From: a virus | Length of the DNA: 64,000 nucleotides | Direction: 5' to 3' (one strand) | IMG/VR virus record: IMGVR_UViG_3300023179_000069 | Location: 18,472 to 82,471 of that record | Part shown: positions 41,646-51,588 of the stretch, piece by piece | How positions within the stretch are numbered: position 1 is the first letter of the stretch | How the letters are laid out: every line of letters starts with the position of its first letter | Program-made: the position numbers and the translations under genes | Notes under the pieces: model-generated | The model's input: the letters and a program-made list of their open reading frames with translations, nothing else | Databases searched by the model: none | What the model was told of the DNA's origin: nothing

Positions 41646-41879
41646 ATGATTGACCAATATTGGTCATGGATGCTCTCCATACTTGGAGGGTTTTCTATTT
41701 ATTTGGCTGGAAAAAAAGATTGGCGGGCTTGGGCAATAACCCTACTCTGCGAATTGCTCTGGTTTATATATGCAGTGACAACAAAACAATATGGTTTTTT
41801 TGTTGGAGTTGTAATCTATGGCGTAATCGGTACTAAAAATTTGGTACAATGGAGACGCGAACATAAGAAAAGAGTTTAA
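41646..41879 (+). CDS. Small polytopic membrane protein
   Basis: A 77-residue protein with three hydrophobic segments (~5-21, ~28-44, ~48-65) rich in Trp/Tyr (DRAW-type loops KKDWRAWAI). Slightly like the C-terminal part of PnuC-type or semi-SWEET transporters. It directly precedes the sugar-nucleotide island. Confidence 0.5.
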   Translation: MIDQYWSWMLSILGGFSIYLAGKKDWRAWAITLLCELLWFIYAVTTKQYGFFVGVVIYGVIGTKNLVQWRREHKKRV

Positions 41880-41880
41880 T

Positions 41881-42894
41881 ATGAAAAAAGCTTTGATCAC
41901 CGGAATCACTGGTCAAGATGGTTCCTACCTAGCAGAATTATTGCTAGAAAAAGGTTACGAGGTTCACGGAATTAAAAGAAGAAGTTCTCTTTTTAATACA
42001 GATAGAGTTGATCATATTTTTGAAAACTCTCCCAATTTTTATTTGCATTTTGGAGATCTAACAGACTCCACGAATATTATTAGATTAATTAATGAAATTA
42101 AACCAGATGAAATTTATAACTTGGGCGCACAGTCACATGTGCATGTATCATTTGAAACTCCAGAATATACAGCAAACTCTGATGCTTTAGGTGTACTCAG
42201 AGTATTGGAGGCTATAAGAATTTTAGGGATGGAAGATAAGGTAAAGTTTTATCAGGCCGCTACATCAGAAATGTATGGTCTTGTTCAGGAAACGCCACAA
42301 ACTGAGAAAACTCCATTTTATCCCCGCTCACCATATGGAGTTGCCAAGTTATATGGATATTGGATTACAAAAAATTATAGAGAATCATACAACATGTATG
42401 CCTGTAGTGGAATTCTTTTTAATCACGAATCTCCAAGGCGTGGTGAAACATTTGTAACTCAAAAAATTGTAATGGGTCTCAGAACAATTTCTGAAGGAAA
42501 ACAAAAAGTTTTAGAACTAGGAAATCTTAATGCTTTAAGAGACTGGGGACACGCAAAAGATTTTGTTCGCGCAATGTGGCTAATGCTTCAGCAAGAAAAA
42601 CCAGAGGATTTTGTAATTGCTACGGGAGAACAATATTCTGTTAAGCAATTTGTAGAAGCTTGCGCTCCTTATTTTGGAATGAATATTGAATGGCGCGGAG
42701 AAGGCTTGGATGAAATCGGATTTGATACAATTTCAGGAAAAGAAATAATTAAAGTTAATCCGAAGTATTTTAGGCCAGCGGAGGTTGATACTCTATTGGG
42801 AGACCCTTCATATGCAAAAGAAAAAATTGGCTGGGAGCCGGAAATTACTTTTGATGAACTAGTAAAGGATATGTGTGAAAATGGATCTTTCTAG
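41881..42894 (+). CDS. gmd: GDP-mannose 4,6-dehydratase
   Basis: A 337-residue extended SDR enzyme with [15 protein letters not shown] (7-21), IKRRSS, TSEMYG (~126-131) and YGVAK, all typical of Gmd. It turns GDP-D-mannose into GDP-4-keto-6-deoxy-D-mannose, the branch point to GDP-L-fucose (next gene) and GDP-perosamine (gene at 45068). First gene of the island, overlapping the next by 14 nt. Confidence 0.93.
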   Translation: MKKALITGITGQDGSYLAELLLEKGYEVHGIKRRSSLFNTDRVDHIFENSPNFYLHFGDLTDSTNIIRLINEIKPDEIYNLGAQSHVHVSFETPEYTANSDALGVLRVLEAIRILGMEDKVKFYQAATSEMYGLVQETPQTEKTPFYPRSPYGVAKLYGYWITKNYRESYNMYACSGILFNHESPRRGETFVTQKIVMGLRTISEGKQKVLELGNLNALRDWGHAKDFVRAMWLMLQQEKPEDFVIATGEQYSVKQFVEACAPYFGMNIEWRGEGLDEIGFDTISGKEIIKVNPKYFRPAEVDTLLGDPSYAKEKIGWEPEITFDELVKDMCENGSF

Positions 42895-43816
42895 TAAAAT
42901 TTTTGTAGCAGGACACAATGGCATGGTCGGATCGGCAATTATTAGAAAACTAAAAGCACTAGGGTATAAAAATGTTTTAGGTGTGCCAAAGAGTATTGTT
43001 GATTTGAGAAGTCAATCTGCAGTTGAATCGTGGTTCTCTTATAATAAACCAGAATATGTTTTTCTAGCAGCTGCAAAAGTTGGCGGTATTCTAGCTAATA
43101 GTACTTATCCAGCAGATTTTATCCGTGACAATATTCTAATTCAAACTAATGTTATTGATGCTGCTTATCGTCATGGTGCTAAAAAACTTTTGTTTTTAGG
43201 TTCATCTTGTATTTATCCTAAATTTGCAGAACAACCAATTAAAGAAGAATATTTATTCTCTAATTATCTTGAATCTACAAACAAAGCCTATGCCATTGCT
43301 AAAATCGCGGGCATCGAAATGTGCAACTCATACAGAAAACAGCATGGATTTAATGCTATTTCTGCAATGCCTACAAATCTTTATGGACCCAATGACAATT
43401 TTGATCCGGAATCAAGTCATGTTATTCCGGGGTTGATTCGTAAATTTCTAGATGCAAAAGAAAAAAAAGTCAATCCTGAAGTTTGGGGAACTGGAACTCC
43501 AATGAGAGAGTTTCTTTATGTTGATGATCTTGCAGATGCTTGCGTATTCTTAATGAATAATTATGACGAAGAAGAGCATATTAATGTTGGTTCGCCTGAT
43601 GAAGTATCAATTAAAGAGTTGATAGATATGATTCAAGAAAAAATTGGTTGTTCAGAACCCGTATGGAATATTAGCAAGCCCGATGGAACGCCTAGAAAAA
43701 AGATGGATACAAGTAAGATAGAATCTATGGGCTGGCACCGCAAGATTGATCTTAGTACAGGTTTAGATTTAACAATAGATTGGTATTTTAAAAATAAAAA
43801 GGAGACGGAAATATGA
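42881..43816 (+). CDS. fcl: GDP-L-fucose synthase
   Basis: About 311 residues from ATG 42881 (GTG 42875 possible). [14 protein letters not shown] (Rossmann), [15 protein letters not shown] and YAIAKIAG (catalytic Tyr/Lys) are hallmarks of Fcl/WcaG, the epimerase-reductase that makes GDP-L-fucose from the Gmd product. Together with two fucosyltransferase-like genes downstream it completes a route from GDP-mannose to fucosylated glycans. Confidence 0.92.
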   Translation: MDLSSKIFVAGHNGMVGSAIIRKLKALGYKNVLGVPKSIVDLRSQSAVESWFSYNKPEYVFLAAAKVGGILANSTYPADFIRDNILIQTNVIDAAYRHGAKKLLFLGSSCIYPKFAEQPIKEEYLFSNYLESTNKAYAIAKIAGIEMCNSYRKQHGFNAISAMPTNLYGPNDNFDPESSHVIPGLIRKFLDAKEKKVNPEVWGTGTPMREFLYVDDLADACVFLMNNYDEEEHINVGSPDEVSIKELIDMIQEKIGCSEPVWNISKPDGTPRKKMDTSKIESMGWHRKIDLSTGLDLTIDWYFKNKKETEI

Positions 43817-44364
43817 TTTCAAGGCAAAAATTAATTGATGCATTAGATAAGAATTCTGATAAGGTTAAATATCATGGATATCATAATGTTTACGCAGAAT
43901 CTCTGCCAGAAAAGGTTGATGTTCTATTAGAAATAGGAATTTCAATTGATGGTAGCAACAAATCTTCACTGAATGGATGGTCTCAAATTTATCCCAAAGC
44001 TGAAATTATTGGATTAGACAATGATGATTCAAAGCTAATAAATAGAGATAACATTAAAAGTTATTTAGTTGATCAATCTAGTGCTGATAGTTTGTCTAAG
44101 TTTCTTGATGAATGGTCAGGTCAGGCTGATGTAATTATTGATGATGGATCTCATAATATCAATGATTATCTATTAACTTATTCAATGTTTATTTCAAGAT
44201 TGAAAAAAAATGGAGTATATTTTATTGAAGATATCTGGAGTGGGAGCGTACTAGAAGAAGTTAAGTCTTTTTTTGCAAATTTTGAAGACATTGAATGTAT
44301 ATATCATGATAGAACATCAACAAATAATCCAGACTCAATCATATTAGAGATTAGGAAAAAATGA
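43813..44364 (+). CDS. SAM-dependent methyltransferase, TylF/cephalosporin-hydroxylase-like
   Basis: A 183-residue class I methyltransferase-like protein: VLLEIGI (motif I), GLDNDD, VIIDDGSHNINDY (~117-129) and GVYFIEDIW. The IDDGSH motif is typical of macrocin-O-methyltransferase-like enzymes that act on sugars. It could methylate a deoxysugar made by this island. Coupled by ATGA overlaps. Confidence 0.7.
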   Translation: MISRQKLIDALDKNSDKVKYHGYHNVYAESLPEKVDVLLEIGISIDGSNKSSLNGWSQIYPKAEIIGLDNDDSKLINRDNIKSYLVDQSSADSLSKFLDEWSGQADVIIDDGSHNINDYLLTYSMFISRLKKNGVYFIEDIWSGSVLEEVKSFFANFEDIECIYHDRTSTNNPDSIILEIRKK

Positions 44365-45062
44365 GAATATCATATTGCTCTTTTGCTGATGAAAAATTTA
44401 AAGAAATACAAAAAATTCAAGATGTAAATGCTAAAGTTGCAAGATTTGATAATAATTTTTTGTACACCAAAGATTGGCTAATTCAAACAGATTTTTATGA
44501 AAAAAATAAAAATATTCTAGATAAAAAAAGAAATGCAGGTCACTGCGCTTGGAAGCCTTACATAATTTTAGATGCTCTAAATAAAATAGAAGATGATGAA
44601 TATCTAGCATATTTTGATTGTGGAGATTATTTTTCAGATAATATAAAAAATTTATTTAAAAATATTCTTTCGGAAAAAGATATAATTCTTGTTTTAAATG
44701 GTTTCTCACACTCTTCTTATACAAAAATGGATTGTTTTTTTTACATGAATTGTTTTGAAGAAAAATATTTTAATGCATTTCAATTAGAAGCAGGAATAAT
44801 TGTACTAAAAAAAAATAATTTTAATATAAATTTGATGAAAGAATGGCTTGAATATTGTTGTGATGAAATAGTTAATGGAGATTATTCAGAAAAAGATGGA
44901 AACATTTGTAAGATTAGTAATGATTCAAATTTTATTCAACATCAACTTGATCAATCAATTTTAACAAATTTACAAATAAAGTATAACATTCCTACAGTAA
45001 GAATAGAAACTTTTGCTGGAGATATATTTTATAATTTTTATTGTCCGGAAAGTGAGATTTAA
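44361..45062 (+). CDS. Putative glycosyltransferase-like protein
   Basis: A 233-residue protein with CAWKPYIILDAL and LAYFDCGD (~88-95), a GT-A-like acidic motif, and a late HQLDQSIL motif common in small capsular-sugar transferases. Very AT-rich codons. Substrate unknown. Confidence 0.6.
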   Translation: MRISYCSFADEKFKEIQKIQDVNAKVARFDNNFLYTKDWLIQTDFYEKNKNILDKKRNAGHCAWKPYIILDALNKIEDDEYLAYFDCGDYFSDNIKNLFKNILSEKDIILVLNGFSHSSYTKMDCFFYMNCFEEKYFNAFQLEAGIIVLKKNNFNINLMKEWLEYCCDEIVNGDYSEKDGNICKISNDSNFIQHQLDQSILTNLQIKYNIPTVRIETFAGDIFYNFYCPESEI

Positions 45063-45067
45063 ACATA

Positions 45068-46153
45068 ATGATTCCTATATATAAACCTTCAATATCACAA
45101 AAAGAAAAAGAATATGTAAATGATTGCTTGGACACTGCTTGGATATCATCCAGAGGTAAATATGTTAATTTATTCGAAGAAAAATTTGCAAAAATATTAG
45201 GAGTAAAGCATGCAACATCTGTGTGTAATGGAACTGTAGCTTTACATTTAGCTTTAATATCATTAGGGATAAAAGAGCGAGACGAGGTTATTGTTCCAAC
45301 ATTAACTTATATAGCATCAGTCAATTCAATTCTTTATACAGGCGCAACCCCAGTTTTTGTTGATTCTTTAGAAGATTCATGGCAAATGAATCCTGAAGAT
45401 ATAGAAAGAAAAATAACAAGTAAGACAAAGGCTATAATGGTCGTACATTTATATGGTCAGTCTTGTGACATGAAAAGTATTATGGAAATTGCCAAGCGTT
45501 ACAATCTTTTTGTCATAGAAGATTGTGCAGAGGCTGTAGGAACAAAATTTAAAAATAATTATGTAGGGACATTTGGCGATGTTGCTACCTTCAGCTTTTT
45601 TGGGAATAAAACCATAACGACTGGTGAAGGCGGGATGGTTGTAAGTAATAATGAAAATATAATTTCAAGGGCTAAGCATTTAAAGGGTCAGGGATTAGCC
45701 AAGCATAGACAATATTGGCATGATGTTGTCGGATATAATTATAGAATGACAAATATTTGTGCAGCAATAGGTCTGGCTCAACTTGAAAGATTAGATGAAT
45801 TTATAGATAAAAAAAGAAATATTGCTAATTTTTACAAAAAATCTTTTTTAAATACAGAATATACCTTTCATCAAGAAATACCCAATACTTTACATAGCTA
45901 TTGGATGTGTAGCATTTTACTGCCTGAAAGAATAAACAGGGATGACTTTAGAGAATATCTTGATGAATGTGGAATAGAGACCAGACCCTTGTTTTATCCA
46001 ATTCATACAATGCCTATGCATTATGATAAATATGAAAATCATCCAATTGCAGAAAAAATAAGTAAAATGGGAATAAATATTCCTAGCTATCCAGATCTTA
46101 ATCAAAGTGAATTGCAATATATTGTAGATTGTATACTTAAATATGAAGTATGA
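45068..46153 (+). CDS. DegT-family aminotransferase, GDP-perosamine-synthase-like
   Basis: A 361-residue PLP enzyme: SVCNGTVALHLAL (PLP phosphate site), FVIEDCAEAVG, and FSFFGNKTITTGEGGMV with the Schiff-base Lys181. The wording of the last motif is typical of GDP-perosamine synthases, which aminate GDP-4-keto-6-deoxymannose, the Gmd product. The acetyltransferase that follows would then N-acylate it. The substrate is inferred from context. Confidence 0.85.
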   Translation: MIPIYKPSISQKEKEYVNDCLDTAWISSRGKYVNLFEEKFAKILGVKHATSVCNGTVALHLALISLGIKERDEVIVPTLTYIASVNSILYTGATPVFVDSLEDSWQMNPEDIERKITSKTKAIMVVHLYGQSCDMKSIMEIAKRYNLFVIEDCAEAVGTKFKNNYVGTFGDVATFSFFGNKTITTGEGGMVVSNNENIISRAKHLKGQGLAKHRQYWHDVVGYNYRMTNICAAIGLAQLERLDEFIDKKRNIANFYKKSFLNTEYTFHQEIPNTLHSYWMCSILLPERINRDDFREYLDECGIETRPLFYPIHTMPMHYDKYENHPIAEKISKMGINIPSYPDLNQSELQYIVDCILKYEV

Positions 46154-46544
46154 ATTTAATGTGCAGTATTCAGACATTGTATCTTTACTTGAATTAGATC
46201 CCGATGTTAAAAAAACATTTAGGTACTATGAAAAAAGAAAAAAAGATTCAATGAAAAATCATATTGTTAATTTTTTTTTAAAGGAAAACGAAGAAGTCAT
46301 TGGCTATGGTCACTTAGACTTTGAAGAAAAATTATGGCTTGGAATGTTTGTTTTTAAAAAGTTTTCAGGCAAAGGATATGGTAAAATAATACTTGAAAAA
46401 CTTATTGAATATGCAAAGCAAGACATATATTTATCTGTAGATAAAGATAATATTGCAGCTATAAATTTGTATTTAAGTCATAATTTCAAAATATATAGTC
46501 AAACAGACAATATTTTTTATTGCGTAAGGAGAGAAAATGTCTGA
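46143..46544 (+). CDS. GNAT-family N-acetyltransferase
   Basis: A 133-residue protein with the GNAT acetyl-CoA loop FSGKGYGKIILEKLI (~78-92) and the C-terminal NIAAINLYLSHNF motif. It overlaps the aminotransferase by 11 nt, suggesting it acetylates the 4-amino sugar, though other acceptors are possible. Confidence 0.75.
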   Translation: MKYEFNVQYSDIVSLLELDPDVKKTFRYYEKRKKDSMKNHIVNFFLKENEEVIGYGHLDFEEKLWLGMFVFKKFSGKGYGKIILEKLIEYAKQDIYLSVDKDNIAAINLYLSHNFKIYSQTDNIFYCVRRENV

Positions 46545-46845
46545 CACTCTAGGTTCTTTGATTGACAAATTAGTTACAGTTGATATGAAAATGTGGGATA
46601 ATCAAGAAATTTTATATGAAATTAGAAAAATGTCTTTTGATGATTATAAAGAAAAATACTTTAATGATGTAAGCGGTGCAAAGATTTTGTGGGAAACACT
46701 AAAAAAAGCCACAGATTTAAATGTTCAACGCAATCAGATAATTGATGAGGTTGATCAAAAGATTGTTGAAATGATTTCTGCTCTTAAGTCCGGAGAGGAA
46801 CTTGATAAAGGTAAATTCATTCAAAGAAAACATAAGACATACTAA
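46537..46845 (+). CDS. DUF4254-like protein of glycan clusters
   Basis: A 102-residue helical protein with LGSLIDKLVTVDMKMWDNQE and LNVQRNQIIDEVDQKI. This 'W-x-x-E...NxxRN-x-x-I-D' pattern resembles DUF4254-type proteins that recur in sugar clusters. No enzymatic motif; function unknown. Confidence 0.55.
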   Translation: MSDTLGSLIDKLVTVDMKMWDNQEILYEIRKMSFDDYKEKYFNDVSGAKILWETLKKATDLNVQRNQIIDEVDQKIVEMISALKSGEELDKGKFIQRKHKTY

Positions 46846-46854
46846 GGATTATTT

Positions 46855-47715
46855 ATGCAAAAAATTATTTTTTACAATCACTATCACAATGGCGATATAT
46901 TTTTGTCAAAGCCATATATTAAGCATATAATGGATTTAATGCCTGAAGTTGATTTTTTTTATTTTCATAAAAATAATCAAAAAATTATTTTAGATTTAAA
47001 TATTAAACAAAAAAACTTAAATGATTTTTATATTAATGATAATTTACAATCATTTGTTGAAAATGATATTCTTTTTATCAACACACATATAGGTCGTTAT
47101 TTTCCCGAAATAGAAGATGCAGAATGCAACTGGATAACAACGCATAAAGTTTATGAAAAAATATATAAAACAATTTCTGAGCATTTTTCTGTTGAATTAA
47201 AAACAAAAAATATGAGAGATTATTTATATGAAGTTGATTATAGATTTTATGATATTCCTAAAAATTTAAATTTAGATTATTCAAAAACTTTTATAATTTC
47301 AAATGGACCTGTTCACTCCGGTCAATCTAATCTTAATTCTTTAGATTTTTTAATTGAATATTTGGCAAATAAGTACGAAGATATTACATTTATTTTAACT
47401 CATAAAACTAATATTGCTGCTAATAATATTTTGTACACAGATGATTTGATTGAAACAAATGGTTCAGATTTAAATGAAATTGTGTATATAGCAGATAAAC
47501 ATTGTAAATATATAATGGGAAGACAATCAGGACCTTTTACCTTTATGGGTACAGATTCAATTTTAAACAATAAGAATAAAGTTATTTTTTCTTTAAGGCA
47601 TAACAGAAATTGTGAATTTTTGTATAACTTAAAGGCAGAAAGTAAATATTTTTCTATTTTAGATACAGATATAAATTATATTTTTGATATAATTGAAAAA
47701 AATATAGGTGGTTAA
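46855..47715 (+). CDS. Putative GT-B-like glycosyltransferase
   Basis: A 286-residue protein. The N-terminal IIFYNHYHNGDIFLSKPYI and the C-terminal YIMGRQSGPFTFMGTDS (nucleotide-binding edge) recall family-9-type transferases. Extremely AT-rich. Substrate unknown. Confidence 0.55.
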   Translation: MQKIIFYNHYHNGDIFLSKPYIKHIMDLMPEVDFFYFHKNNQKIILDLNIKQKNLNDFYINDNLQSFVENDILFINTHIGRYFPEIEDAECNWITTHKVYEKIYKTISEHFSVELKTKNMRDYLYEVDYRFYDIPKNLNLDYSKTFIISNGPVHSGQSNLNSLDFLIEYLANKYEDITFILTHKTNIAANNILYTDDLIETNGSDLNEIVYIADKHCKYIMGRQSGPFTFMGTDSILNNKNKVIFSLRHNRNCEFLYNLKAESKYFSILDTDINYIFDIIEKNIGG

Positions 47716-48531
47716 ATGTTTTTAGCAAATCATTATGGCATAGAAGGTTGGGGCGGGGACCCAGAAATGAACTTTCCCGTTCAAGTTAGTATAAGCTATG
47801 ATACTTTTTCATATAATCAAGATGCAGATTTCAAAGTATTAGTACTACTAGAGCCGACTGATATTCTTGCAAATTACAGAAATCAAATCTATGAACTTAA
47901 TATTTGTAATCAAGATTTAATCAATTATGTAAATAATAATTTTGATCTAGTTCTGTGCTGGAATGAAAAACTATTGAATTTTTTGACTAAATCTAAAAAG
48001 TTACCGTATGGCGAATGCTTTCTTGATTTAAATAAAATTAATTATGAAAAGAAAAATAAAATATCATACTTAACATCAAGTAAAACAATGACGGTAGGAC
48101 ATAATTTTAGGCATGAAATTTACAATGCTTTATCGGGCATAAATAATATTAATGAATTTGAATATGTACAACATATGAGCCCGCCCAGACTAGAGACAAA
48201 GAATGAAATACTAAATGATTCTAAGTTTTCTATTATATTAGAAAACAGTAGGCATAATAACTATTTTACTGAAAAAATTATTGATTGCTTTATTTCAAAA
48301 ACAATACCAATATACTGGGGATGCAGTAACATTGACGAATATTTTAATATGGATGGCATAATACTTTTTAATGATACAAATAATTTATTTGAAATATTAG
48401 CGGGCATAACTCCAGAGCTATATGATGAAAAAATTCAAGCCATAGAGGATAATTTTAATCGGGCTCAGCAATTCTTTCCAGTTTTTAAAAAAATAGAAGA
48501 AAAAATCAATGAATGCCTTGGAGCAAAATAA
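47716..48531 (+). CDS. GT10-like alpha-1,3-fucosyltransferase
   Basis: A 271-residue protein with the GT10 donor motif in order: FSIILENSRHNNYFTEKI (~175-192) and TIPIYWGCSNIDEYFN (~201-216). GT10 enzymes use GDP-L-fucose, which the fcl product supplies. It abuts the GT11-like gene, with no gap between them. Confidence 0.75.
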   Translation: MFLANHYGIEGWGGDPEMNFPVQVSISYDTFSYNQDADFKVLVLLEPTDILANYRNQIYELNICNQDLINYVNNNFDLVLCWNEKLLNFLTKSKKLPYGECFLDLNKINYEKKNKISYLTSSKTMTVGHNFRHEIYNALSGINNINEFEYVQHMSPPRLETKNEILNDSKFSIILENSRHNNYFTEKIIDCFISKTIPIYWGCSNIDEYFNMDGIILFNDTNNLFEILAGITPELYDEKIQAIEDNFNRAQQFFPVFKKIEEKINECLGAK

Positions 48532-49317
48532 ATGTTATCTATAAATAATATCGGCAAGAATGGTCGTTTAGGAAATCAATTATTTCAGCTATCATCTCTT
48601 ATTGGAATTGCAAATAATTTAAATTATGATTGGGTTGTTCCGCCAGAATATCATGCCAACGATCCATTAAGCAATATATATCAATGTTTTGATATGGATA
48701 TTGATATAACAAAAAAAATACTTTCTAGTCCAACACAAACATTTGAAGAAAGACATTATCATTTTGATGAAGAGTTGTATGAAAACTGTTTAGACAATAC
48801 AGATTTAAATGGTTATTTTCAATCATATAAATATTTTCAAGAGTATCGTCAACAAATACTTGAATTATTTAAATTTAAAGATCATATTATAAATCAAGGA
48901 AATGAAATATTATTAAATTTTAATTCACAAAAAAATGTTGCAATACATGTAAGAAGAACTGATTACACACAACTCGCGTCATGGCATACAAATCTAGGTC
49001 CGGAATATTATGCAGAAGCACTTAAGCATTTTCCGGAACACAAAAAAATTGTAATATCTGATGATATTGGTTGGTGTATGTCTCAAGAAATATTTAATGA
49101 TGCATATTTTGTTAAAACCGGGAACCCATATGTTGATTTATATATTATGACCATGTGTGACAATAACATAATTGCTAACAGTTCGTTTTCTTGGTGGGGC
49201 GCGTGGCTTAACAAAAAAAATGATAAAATTGTAGTTGCTCCAAGTAATTGGTTTGGACCAAGTAATTCTCACAATAATATAAAAGACTTAATTCCTGAAG
49301 AATGGATAAAAATATGA
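48532..49317 (+). CDS. GT11-like alpha-1,2-fucosyltransferase
   Basis: A 261-residue protein with the three GT11 motifs: GRLGNQLFQLSSL (11-23), AIHVRRTDYTQ (~141-151) and IIANSSFSWWGAWL (~213-226). It would add L-fucose from GDP-fucose to a galactose-type acceptor. Strongest single indicator that the island builds a fucosylated glycan. Confidence 0.9.
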   Translation: MLSINNIGKNGRLGNQLFQLSSLIGIANNLNYDWVVPPEYHANDPLSNIYQCFDMDIDITKKILSSPTQTFEERHYHFDEELYENCLDNTDLNGYFQSYKYFQEYRQQILELFKFKDHIINQGNEILLNFNSQKNVAIHVRRTDYTQLASWHTNLGPEYYAEALKHFPEHKKIVISDDIGWCMSQEIFNDAYFVKTGNPYVDLYIMTMCDNNIIANSSFSWWGAWLNKKNDKIVVAPSNWFGPSNSHNNIKDLIPEEWIKI

Positions 49318-50144
49318 TAGATATAACAAACACTACATTTATTATTCCGGTCAGAATAGAGCATCCTGATAGGGCAAGAAATGCATTTACCGTTCTATCC
49401 TATCTTCTAAATAATTTTAAAACTAATGTTATAGTAAAAGAAGTTGACACTAAATCTAATTTTAGTGAGCATGTTATGCCTATTTTGCAACAATCTGTTT
49501 CTGAAGAAAATTTAAAAAATCTTACTCATATTTTTGAAGAATCCCATGATCCAATTTTTTATAGGATGCAAATTCTTAATGAAATGCTTTCAATTTGCAA
49601 AACAAAAGTTGTTGTGAATTATGATATTGATGTTTTGTTAGAACCAAGCACTATCATAGAAGCAATTTTTAAAATTGTTTATGAGAAATATGATTTAATT
49701 TATCCATTCTTGATTGAAAATAGAATTGAAGTTTATGCTAGCATTCAAAGATGTTTTGATTTTATAAGAAATGGATACAATTTTAATATTTTAAGGCAAG
49801 ATAGCCGAAGAGAAGCTTCATTGGCGGGCTTTGTTCAATTTTTTAATAGAGAATCATATATTAAAGGTGGCATGGAAAATGAAAATTTTAAAGGCTCAGC
49901 TCCCGAAGATTGGGAAAGACTGCATCGGTTTACACACCTCGGCTATAAAGTTGATAGACTAAATCATTTTGTTTATCATATTGATCATCATAGAGGAAAC
50001 AATTCTTATCCAATTTCTATGAGTGAAAGTCCATACTGGAATGCCAATCAAGCCCTTTACGAATATTTAATAACTTTGACACCAGAAGAATTGAAAAAAT
50101 ATTATTCTGAGCAAGAGTACTTAAAAAAATATTTGGAGAAATGA
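49314..50144 (+). CDS. Glycosyltransferase, galactosyltransferase C-domain-like
   Basis: About 276 residues from ATG 49314, overlapping the GT11 stop. FIIPVRIEHPDR (GT2 start), VVNYDIDVLLEP (acidic DxD) and a late GSAPEDWERLHRF segment followed by His-rich VYHIDHHRG, as in GT7-type C-domains. It is a paralogue of the gene at 53175 (shared PED-x-E motif). Confidence 0.75.
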   Translation: MIDITNTTFIIPVRIEHPDRARNAFTVLSYLLNNFKTNVIVKEVDTKSNFSEHVMPILQQSVSEENLKNLTHIFEESHDPIFYRMQILNEMLSICKTKVVVNYDIDVLLEPSTIIEAIFKIVYEKYDLIYPFLIENRIEVYASIQRCFDFIRNGYNFNILRQDSRREASLAGFVQFFNRESYIKGGMENENFKGSAPEDWERLHRFTHLGYKVDRLNHFVYHIDHHRGNNSYPISMSESPYWNANQALYEYLITLTPEELKKYYSEQEYLKKYLEK

Positions 50145-51091
50145 TGATAGTCGCAAGCACACCACTTAGAATATCTTTATTCGGAGGTTCTACTGATAAT
50201 CCATATTTTATTGAAAAATTTGGATATGGCTCAGTAATAAGTTTTGCTTGTGATTTAAAAACATATATATCAGTCAGCCAAGACAGGTTTGGTCAAAATA
50301 AACATGACAACAAATATATAATTAATTATTCAAAAAGAGATGAATCTTTAAACATTCCAGATATAAAAAATGACATTGCTAGATTAGTTTTAGATTATTT
50401 TGATGTGCCACCAGTATCAATATCTATGACTAGCGATGTTTTTTCTCATGGCAGTGGTCTTGCATCATCATCATCTTATTTAATTTCATTGATAAAAGCA
50501 GTATCAATGTTTCTAAATAAAAAAATGACAGATACAGAAATTTGTAGTCTTGCATTAAAACTTGAGCAAATATTAAATCCTTATTGTGGATATCAAGACC
50601 CTTATGGATGTGGTGTTGGTGGATTTAAAAAGATGGATTTTTTCAGAAATGGAAGAGTTAATTATGAATTTTTGCCTACCAATTTTTTTGATTCTTATGA
50701 CATGCATTTAATATTTACAGGAATAACTCGGAGTTCAACAGATGTTTTGAAATCAGTCACCGATAATATAGAAAAATCAAAACCACTTTTAAATACTGTA
50801 AGCAAAGCATATGAAGCAATCATTGAAAATGATTATGAATTTCTAATTAATTTAATAAATGAAAGCTGGATACAAAAAAAAGATACAACTTCTCATATTA
50901 CGGAAAATCAAAAAATAAAAGAAATAGATGAATATCTTTTGAATGAAAAAACGGCTATTGCCCATAAACTTTGTGGAGCTGGCAATGGTGGATTCTTTTT
51001 TGTAATATCAAACAAAAATACACTATCGGTTCCATATGAATATGTTAAAATTGGAGTATCTACAAATGGAGTAGAAGGGCATAGGTTATGA
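50141..51091 (+). CDS. GHMP-family sugar kinase, heptose-7-phosphate-kinase-like
   Basis: A 316-residue kinase with N-terminal STPLRISLFGGSTD, the GHMP ATP loop HGSGLASSSSYLIS (~105-118) and a C-terminal KLCGAGNGGFFF. The N-terminus is like HddA and related sugar-1-kinases. With the isomerase and the fusion gene next to it, it could convert heptose-7-phosphate to the 1,7-bisphosphate. L-fucokinase-type activity is an alternative. Confidence 0.8.
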   Translation: MMIVASTPLRISLFGGSTDNPYFIEKFGYGSVISFACDLKTYISVSQDRFGQNKHDNKYIINYSKRDESLNIPDIKNDIARLVLDYFDVPPVSISMTSDVFSHGSGLASSSSYLISLIKAVSMFLNKKMTDTEICSLALKLEQILNPYCGYQDPYGCGVGGFKKMDFFRNGRVNYEFLPTNFFDSYDMHLIFTGITRSSTDVLKSVTDNIEKSKPLLNTVSKAYEAIIENDYEFLINLINESWIQKKDTTSHITENQKIKEIDEYLLNEKTAIAHKLCGAGNGGFFFVISNKNTLSVPYEYVKIGVSTNGVEGHRL

Positions 51092-51588
51092 GTTTTTTTG
51101 ATGACTGTATTGATGCAATAGATTCATGTGGACCAGATTACTTAAAATTTAAAAAAGTATTTGATCAATATGAAGATATCATTATTTTAGGAAATGGTGG
51201 AAGTAATGCTATCGCTTCTCATATTAGTCAGGATTATACCAAGCGGGCGGGAAAGAGAGCAAGGTCTTTTTCAGATCCATCTATGCTCACTTGCTATATG
51301 AATGATTATGGAGTAGATAACGCTTATGCCGAATTCCTAGAAGACTTTGCAAATAATGAAACACTTGTTATTTTAATTAGTTCATCTGGAAACTCATGGA
51401 ATATTGTTAACTCTATTTTGTATTGTGAAAAAAATGATATTCCTTATGGGATTTTGACAGCATTTGATATTGATAATAGATGTAGAAAAGTTGCAGAAAA
51501 AGCATTATTTGATTATTATATAAACACACATAGTTACGGAGTAGCAGAATGCATTCACCAGATATTCCTCCACGCAGTAGTGGAATAG
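51088..51588 (+). CDS. SIS-domain phosphosugar isomerase (GmhA-like)
   Basis: A 166-residue SIS protein: IILGNGGSNAIASHISQDY (~30-48) and VILISSSGNSWNIV (~92-105), matching phosphoheptose isomerases. It would make D-glycero-D-manno-heptose-7-phosphate from sedoheptulose-7-phosphate. It overlaps the kinase (ATGA) and the fusion gene (40 nt). Confidence 0.8.
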   Translation: MSFFDDCIDAIDSCGPDYLKFKKVFDQYEDIIILGNGGSNAIASHISQDYTKRAGKRARSFSDPSMLTCYMNDYGVDNAYAEFLEDFANNETLVILISSSGNSWNIVNSILYCEKNDIPYGILTAFDIDNRCRKVAEKALFDYYINTHSYGVAECIHQIFLHAVVE